DNA of 64,000 nucleotides, from the NCBI GenBank assembly GCA_934045905.1, contig OW203769.1, positions 13,609,705 through 13,673,704 on the forward strand, in the 5' to 3' direction. Shown here in pieces: positions 59,901 to 64,000 of this stretch. The notes beneath the pieces are model-generated. The model saw only the letters and a list, made by a program, of their open reading frames with translations. It was not told where the DNA came from and did no database searches. Numbering within the stretch: position 1 is the first letter of the stretch; each line of letters opens with the position of its first letter. Origin of the DNA: Leuctra nigra (Eukaryota; Arthropoda; Insecta; Plecoptera; Leuctridae). The position numbers and the translations under genes were made by a program.

Positions 59901-62900
59901 ACCATTTTAATTCATTTTACAGGAAGAAAGTATCCTATAAGTTTGTCATATTGCAGGTGAACGATGCTTCAAAACTGATGATTCTCACTAAAAATACATA
60001 TAAAAAAAAGTTCTGGAGGGCCAGTCCTGAAATTTGGCACACATAGTCATGCAAATGTTTTGTAATTTAAAAAAAAAATCAACCCCAAAAAAAAATAAGT
60101 TTTTCCCTTAGGGTCGTTTTTGAAAATGTAGATGGGAAAAATCATAATTAAATACCAGTCAACAAAGTGTCAAGTTAAAATATATATTCATGTAGACCAT
60201 GTTCTTACCTTTCAAATGCATTTTTTTGGAGCTCTGTAGCTCTCATACAACCCTCACAATTAATTAAAATGATAGCGACCAGCCGCGCAGGGGTGAAAAA
60301 GCCCCAAATTTCAACCCTCTATAACTTTTGAACCCTTTGAGTAAAAAAAACAAAAAAAAATTGGATTACTTACATCACTAATCTAAACAAGTGTACCAAG
60401 TTTCATCAAAATCTGGGTCGGTCGAGGTCAAGAGGTGAGTGAGATCCCCTGGAATGACCCAAATGCTAAGTTACGGTTGGGATCTTATAAAGAGAATAGA
60501 ACTAAAGCCATGAAACACTTCTCGATCAAAGCATACGACGGCGGAATGGGTTGTATAGATAGAAAGCTCACCTGGAAGGTCTTGTAGAAGAACAGACAGA
60601 AGTTGGTGAAGACGACCCACAGCTTCTGCCAGCCGTTGCTGTTCTTGAATTTCCGCAAAAGATATCCGCTCAGCTGGTTCTGAAATGACGGAGTGCATCA
60701 TCGATTAGCACTAGCAGATGTGAAGGATTAGGATTACATTCTAGTGATGAGACAAATTCGTCAATCACCAAGATACGCCATTACTACAATAACAATCTGT
60801 ACTACAAGTAAGCAGAGTGGCAGTAGATCAAGTACATGGATATATATGTAAATGCACCATTTCTTGGGATTACATAATACGGTTAAGTGACCCCGGTAAA
60901 TTCGCAAGTGCATGGTAAAACAAAGTGTTTTTGTTTAAGTTTTTTCCTCCCATTTTAAAATCTTTTAAAATGGGAGGAAACAAAAAAAAACACTCGGAAA
61001 TCAAAGAGGAGCCCATTTAAACTCACTAGGTGTACGAAATAAAATACCATATTTACGCTCTTTGGAGAGATTACGAGCTGTAGCCCAAACAAATTTAATA
61101 TTTTATCTTTAGCATAAAGCAAAGAGAGTCCATTAGAAAAATTGACAACCACATTAAAATAGAAAAAAAAACTCAAGGACAACTTCATGAGGTGAACAAT
61201 AAAAAACTCAATAAGAAAGAATCATTTTGGATTCAAAAACTTAAAAATAAAATCTGTACGACAATAATAAGAAAAAACCTAATACACTTAAAAATGTAAA
61301 CCCCGTGCGTGTACCTGTGTTGCTCTGAGCTGGTCGTCGATGGCCAGACTGGTGTTGCGGTGCCAGCAGACGTGCACCGCGGTGTTGCTGCGCTGCGTCT
61401 GGCGTGCCTTCTCGTTGGCCGGCGGGTCGACGCCGCAGCGGTCCATCACCTCGTCGGACGAGGAGCAGGACTTGAGGCTCAGGTACTGCAGCTTGTTGTC
61501 CCCGCGGTCCCTCGCCTGGGTCATCGCGCGAGTCAGGTCAGACAGCCACTTGTCTTTCTCCTGCTGCGAGTTGGCAGCCACGGTGATCGCTCTGCAAGGA
61601 AACACACTCGTTAGCTACTTTAAATATACTATATTCAAAATAGAATTGAAAATAAAAAATAGTTTACAGGATTTGACTGTAAACAATATGATCAAATATA
61701 AAGAAAAATATCAGATACTAATACGTAGGGGTGTTCACGATTACGATTTAATCGAATCGATTAATTGATTATGACTTTCAAAACGATTAATCGATTTAAG
61801 AAAAAATAATCGAATATTAATTTGTATTTGCCTCCTTGAAAATGGTTGCACTTCACATTCTAAAATAATTGCTGCCTTCATTCCGTCAAGTTTTTTCTTT
61901 GTGTGCGTAATATTTTAGTGATAAATTCACGTTGTATGTATTATTTTCCCAAGTTTCAGTGTGTATTTCTCTTTCGCATTACCAAGTGATGAATGACTTT
62001 CCGGACAATTTCATTGTTGAGGCTAATATTGCCGTAAAAGATGATTTGATGACCACACTGAACATGATTACATTATAGTTATATATCAATACGATTTAAT
62101 TCGATTATTTAATCGATTTAAATTACGAAAATCGAATTAATAATCGATTTAAATAAAATAATCGTTGAACACCCCTACTAATACGTACTAAAAATAAAAG
62201 TGTCCAAAATTACCCATTGAATTACCCAAAATAGTAATTCATACTTATGTATCGAAAACAGACGAACTATAGTTGGAATATGTTTGGACCTGAGGTTGTC
62301 AAACTTTGGAGTCCGTAAAATGTATAAATAATAAATATGTATGTACCATCAAAAGAGAAGAGAATAGAGTCGATATAAAGGGCTCTAATTTTTTAGGAAT
62401 TACATTTTTACGTTCCTACAACTTTCATGCTGTCAAAATTCCAGTTAGAAGCTACCATTTGCTCAATATTCCAATACGATTTCCAGACTTTGAAGCTAAC
62501 TCTCGACAGCTTACAACATTAGATGGCATAAATGACCCAAGAAATTGAGCCCATAAATCTAGATCCTACTTCCATAATTACAAAATATGGAAAGCACATA
62601 ATCTTAGAATTTGAACATTATTTGACTTCCAGACAATTCTCATTGCATTTGGTGTCAACACAGAGGAGTGGCTCTAAAGTTGTGTTACAATTTACGAACT
62701 AATGGCGATGTTTTAGGTCCCCACTCACCTGTTTCCGCCGTAGATGGTGAAGTAGAAGTTGGCGTCGCCGATCTTGCCGTCGCCCTCCTCGACCATGACG
62801 CCTCGCAGCGGCATCTGTCCGTGCACTCGGAACTGCAGGCTCGGCCCGGCTGCTCGGCTCGTGTACAGCAGCACGTCCGAGAACTAGACGACACATCGAG

Positions 62901-63911
62901 TTAGACCTCAGTGCAGGTTAGAGTGATATGCTTTCATGATGAGATGATGTAACTTCTAGCCAATAGCGTAGCAAAGTGAAATGCACACAATTTCTGTGTC
63001 TTTTGCGATGTTAACCTAAAATTTCCTTTCAGCCGAGAGCGGAACAAGGTGATGGCAGATATTTTCTGACATTGGCCTGATAAGAGAGATGTTGGTTTAC
63101 ATCTCAAAATTAAGTTATAGAATCATGCTTCTGGACTACTATTACTATGTTGTCAAAAAGTGACAAGAAGTGGTAAAGAAATTGTCAGAAAAGTAGGTAA
63201 CCAAAATTAAGCGATTACATTGAAATTTTTATGTACACTCGGCCAAACAAAACTTAAACGTTGACCAAATTTGAATGACTGCTGGTCATGTCCCATAACC
63301 AATCAAAGCTTGTTATTATCATTGAAATGTGAGGTCACGTGAGATCGCTGAGATCGCTGACAATGAGATCGCTTAGACTGACTTCTGATGGTGCGATCTT
63401 ACATTTATCAGCCTATCAGATTTATTGAACGTTCAAGTTTTGTTTGGCCAAGTGTACCTACTGATCGTTTATAGAAATGAAGTCTAAGATATTCAACAAC
63501 GACATGTGGAAATGTATGAGATTGATTTAAAAAAAGGAAAAGTGCAGAAGCTGGTAGGAAAAATGCTCTGCAATATTAGGTACCTATGTTTCTATTAATT
63601 ATGGATGCTTATTTTAAGAAAAATACGCAGTGTATAGCAAAATATACCTAGCAAAATTAGCTCAAGAGTAATATGTCGCTAATGTTTAACTTTATCGGGA
63701 CATTGTACACCCGGGCCTAAAGAGACCACAGAGAGACCACGTCACAACGTTGCCGTGTTACGAGACTAACCAGGAAGAACATGCGCTGCTGGTATCCCTT
63801 GCGCGACTGTTTGAGCAGACATCCCTGGCGCAGGAAGTCTCGACCCGGCTGCACCAGCGTGTCGAACCCGCTCATGTCGCGCTGCAGTTCGCACAGCTGC
63901 ACGAAGTTCTC
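53852..63911 (-). CDS. Farp: FARP1/2-like Rho guanine-nucleotide exchange factor, C-terminal six coding exons
   Basis: Minus-strand exons 63771-63911, 62729-62883, 61315-61591, 60572-60679, 55147-55298 and 53852-53939 join in phase to 306 codons plus TGA. All junctions are GT-AG. The product starts ENFVQLCELQRDMSGFDTL, the last helix of a DH domain. PH domain 1 follows (about residues 26-122: FLRQGCLLKQSRKGYQQRMF, FSDVLLYT, FTIYGGNRAITVAA, EKDKWLSDL). Then comes a linker with TAVHVCWHRNTSL and PH domain 2 (about 194-290: GYLLRKFKNSNGWQKLW, FPLASLPLL, KDFVFKLQFKNHLYFFRAES). The native end is SKLIDWDAPY. This order matches FARP1/FARP2, membrane-linked exchange factors for Rac/Cdc42-type GTPases that work in semaphorin/plexin and dendrite signalling. 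The FERM domain and most of the DH domain must lie beyond 63911. Coding sequence is GC-rich; introns are AT-rich and transposon-laden. Confidence 0.93.
54136..54427. mobile_element. TIR element family D, copy 1, in a FARP intron
   Basis: AGTTCGTTCACGTTTAGAAT plus AGCAAG and inverted AGTTCATTCACGATTAGAAT plus AGCAAG. About 292 bp. A copy in the opposite orientation at 38446-38713 shares the interior. Confidence 0.8.
54496..54675. mobile_element. Foldback element in a FARP intron
   Basis: ACCACATTTAAATTATCTAG, TTGGCTCTGCTTTTCAAAAA and their inverse are the arms of about 80 bp with few mismatches; the loop is about 25 bp. A partial relative lies near 19012. Confidence 0.85.
55147..55298 (-). 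CDS. Farp: FARP-like gene, exon E (middle of PH2)
   Basis: 152 nt: 50 codons plus AG of a split Arg codon. DDFPLASLPLLSYTVG, then HKDFVFKLQFKNHLYFFRAE and SEYTFS. Acceptor GGTTGTGTGCAG, donor CCAG|GTATTT. The intron before it (55299-60571) is the largest here. Confidence 0.93.
55440..55764. repeat. Dispersed repeat family G (also at 51.0 and 56.6 kb)
   Basis: Blocks TTGCAACTCCTGTCGTATAA, GAATGAACAAAACTTTAACA, AGGAGGTATAGGAAAATC and AAAATAGCACACGTTGGTAT, in order, recur inside the hAT element at 56575-56730 and partly at 51040-51180. Non-coding; class unknown. Confidence 0.7.
55773..57127. mobile_element. hAT-type non-autonomous element, 1.36 kb, in a FARP intron
   Basis: The ends TAGGGCTGTGCGAGT and inverted TAGGGGTGTGCGAGTACTCG. 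The exact 8-bp duplication ATAATGAC lies at 55765-55772 and 57128-57135. Subterminal GAGTCGAGTTCGAGT arrays lie at both ends. The interior (about 56475-56790) carries another copy of the repeat that also lies just outside the element at 55440-55764. No transposase frame remains. Confidence 0.95.
57140..57646. mobile_element. pogo/Tigger-like MITE with TA duplication, in a FARP intron
   Basis: CAGTAAACCCTCGTTCATTC and inverted CAGTAAACCCTCGTTATTAC ends, TA at 57138-57139 and 57647-57648. Subterminal TTCGAATT motifs recur along both halves. CAGT-ACCCTCG ends are typical of the pogo group of Tc1/mariner. About 507 bp, no transposase. Confidence 0.9.
58067..60460. mobile_element. 2.4-kb palindromic DNA transposon derivative in a FARP intron
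   Basis: Ends GGGTCATTCCAGGG and its inverse, flanked by AAAT at 58063-58066 and 60461-60464. The arms match inward for about 1.08 kb (to about 59155 and 59405), leaving a loop of about 250 bp. Both arms carry mirror copies of protein fragments (SSTSELK-SFLHPH and PAPSYFYPTKPDQLQVHLDE; DSSDRENGFTFKDAS). The loop-side minus strand adds SAEWHFFATSHGKWPCDG and ARASLQKPCDDQIMTPIDLY, a motif set I recall from transposon-associated proteins of invertebrates. No frame is intact. Four-bp target duplications fit Academ or Sola better than hAT or PIF, but this is unproven. Confidence 0.8.
60572..60679 (-). CDS. Farp: FARP-like gene, exon D (start of PH2)
   Basis: 108 nt, 36 codons, phase 0 at both ends. 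NQLSGYLLRKFKNSNGWQ then KLWVVFTNFCLFFYKTFQ. Acceptor GTCATTTCAG, donor CAG|GTGAGC. It contains the first strands of PH2, with the basic RKFK turn typical of phosphoinositide contact. Confidence 0.95.
61315..61591 (-). CDS. Farp: FARP-like gene, exon C (end of PH1 and linker)
   Basis: 277 nt: completes the split Arg codon, then 92 codons. Encodes AITVAANSQQEKDKWLSDL (the PH C-terminal helix with its Trp), an acidic/Ser stretch SLKSCSSSDEVMD, and TAVHVCWHRNTSLAIDDQL. Donor CAG|GTACAC. Confidence 0.93.
61726..62177. mobile_element. hAT-type MITE with 8-bp duplication, in a FARP intron
   Basis: The ends TAGGGGTGTTCACGATTA and inverted TAGGGGTGTTCAACGATT. The exact 8-bp duplication CTAATACG lies at 61718-61725 and 62178-62185. 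The subterminal regions are rich in AATCGATTAA-type motifs, likely transposase-binding repeats. No transposase frame. Confidence 0.95.
62729..62883 (-). CDS. Farp: FARP-like gene, exon B (PH1 beta strands)
   Basis: 155 nt: 51 codons plus two bases (AG) of a split Arg codon. Acceptor GTCGTCTAG, donor AACAG|GTGAGT. Encodes FSDVLLYTSRAAGPSLQ through MVEEGDGKIGDANFYFTIYG. Confidence 0.93.
63236..63454. mobile_element. MITE family 1, copy d, in a FARP intron
   Basis: CACTCGGCCAAACAAAACTT to its inverted partner with TA on both sides; opposite orientation to copies a-c. The phrase GAGATCGCT is tandemly repeated inside (63342-63380). A lone PIF-like end lies further along at about 63692-63718. Confidence 0.85.
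63771..63911 (-). CDS. Farp: FARP-like gene, exon A (end of DH, start of PH1)
   Basis: 141 nt, 47 codons, phase 0 at both ends. Acceptor TTGTTCTGTCCGCAG, donor CTG|GTTAGT. Encodes ENFVQLCELQRDMSG to GYQQRMFFL. It is the most upstream coding exon in the window; no further exon fits between it and 64000. Confidence 0.92.
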
Positions 63912-64000
63912 CTGCGGACAGAACAAACACATCACGTGAACTCTGCATACCAGACAGCGCTCATTGCTACATGTTTGCTTTTCACACACAAACTACTACT

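Overview
The window looks like nuclear DNA of an arthropod, most likely an insect and perhaps a hemipteran. It is AT-rich and gene-poor, its genes are split by GT-AG introns, and it is full of short DNA transposons (MITEs), foldback elements, Helitron-like repeats, a LINE fragment and tRNA-derived repeats. The hemipteran guess rests only on remembered similarity of the first gene and of the repeats, so it is weak.

Three real genes can be supported. (1) Positions 1-1057, minus strand, hold 352 open codons of a gene that runs off the left edge. Its N-terminal domain resembles large arthropod proteins that usually continue into NACHT/ankyrin regions. A 5'-truncated, frameshifted LINE (about 1064-2098) abuts its apparent splice acceptor. 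(2) Positions 41799-44662, plus strand, hold a two-exon C2H2 zinc-finger transcription factor of 499 residues. It has two SUMO-type motifs, poly-Asn/acidic N-terminal regions and two C-terminal fingers. (3) Positions 53852-63911, minus strand, hold the last six coding exons of a FARP1/2-like Rho-GEF (end of the DH domain, two PH domains, native stop). The gene continues off the right edge. All joins in genes 2 and 3 keep phase.

The rest is mostly repeats. Positions 2.1-10.3 kb hold scattered MITEs. Positions 10.4-11.7 kb hold a 135-bp minisatellite open in several frames on both strands, followed by a 74-bp repeat. Positions 13.0-15.1 kb hold a Helitron/Helentron-like element keeping the first 76 codons of a Helitron-type protein; relatives lie at 4.35-4.8, 21.7-22.6 and 47.1-48.75 kb. 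Positions 20.8-25.7 kb hold nested foldbacks, PIF/Harbinger-like MITEs and a SINE. Positions 29.5-34.4 kb hold two copies of a tRNA-like module in opposite orientation, the second inside a 1.28-kb element with perfect 198-bp terminal repeats. Positions 34.6-35.8 kb hold a 118-bp tandem array whose unit carries a CRE palindrome, an ETS site and an ATGGCGGC motif. The introns of genes 2 and 3 carry many DNA transposons with readable target-site duplications, including a 1.36-kb hAT element, a pogo-like element and a 2.4-kb near-perfect palindrome with transposon-protein fragments.

The genes do not form an obvious pathway or cluster. What ties the window together is a readable history of nested insertions, in several places with an uninterrupted relative that fixes the element boundaries.
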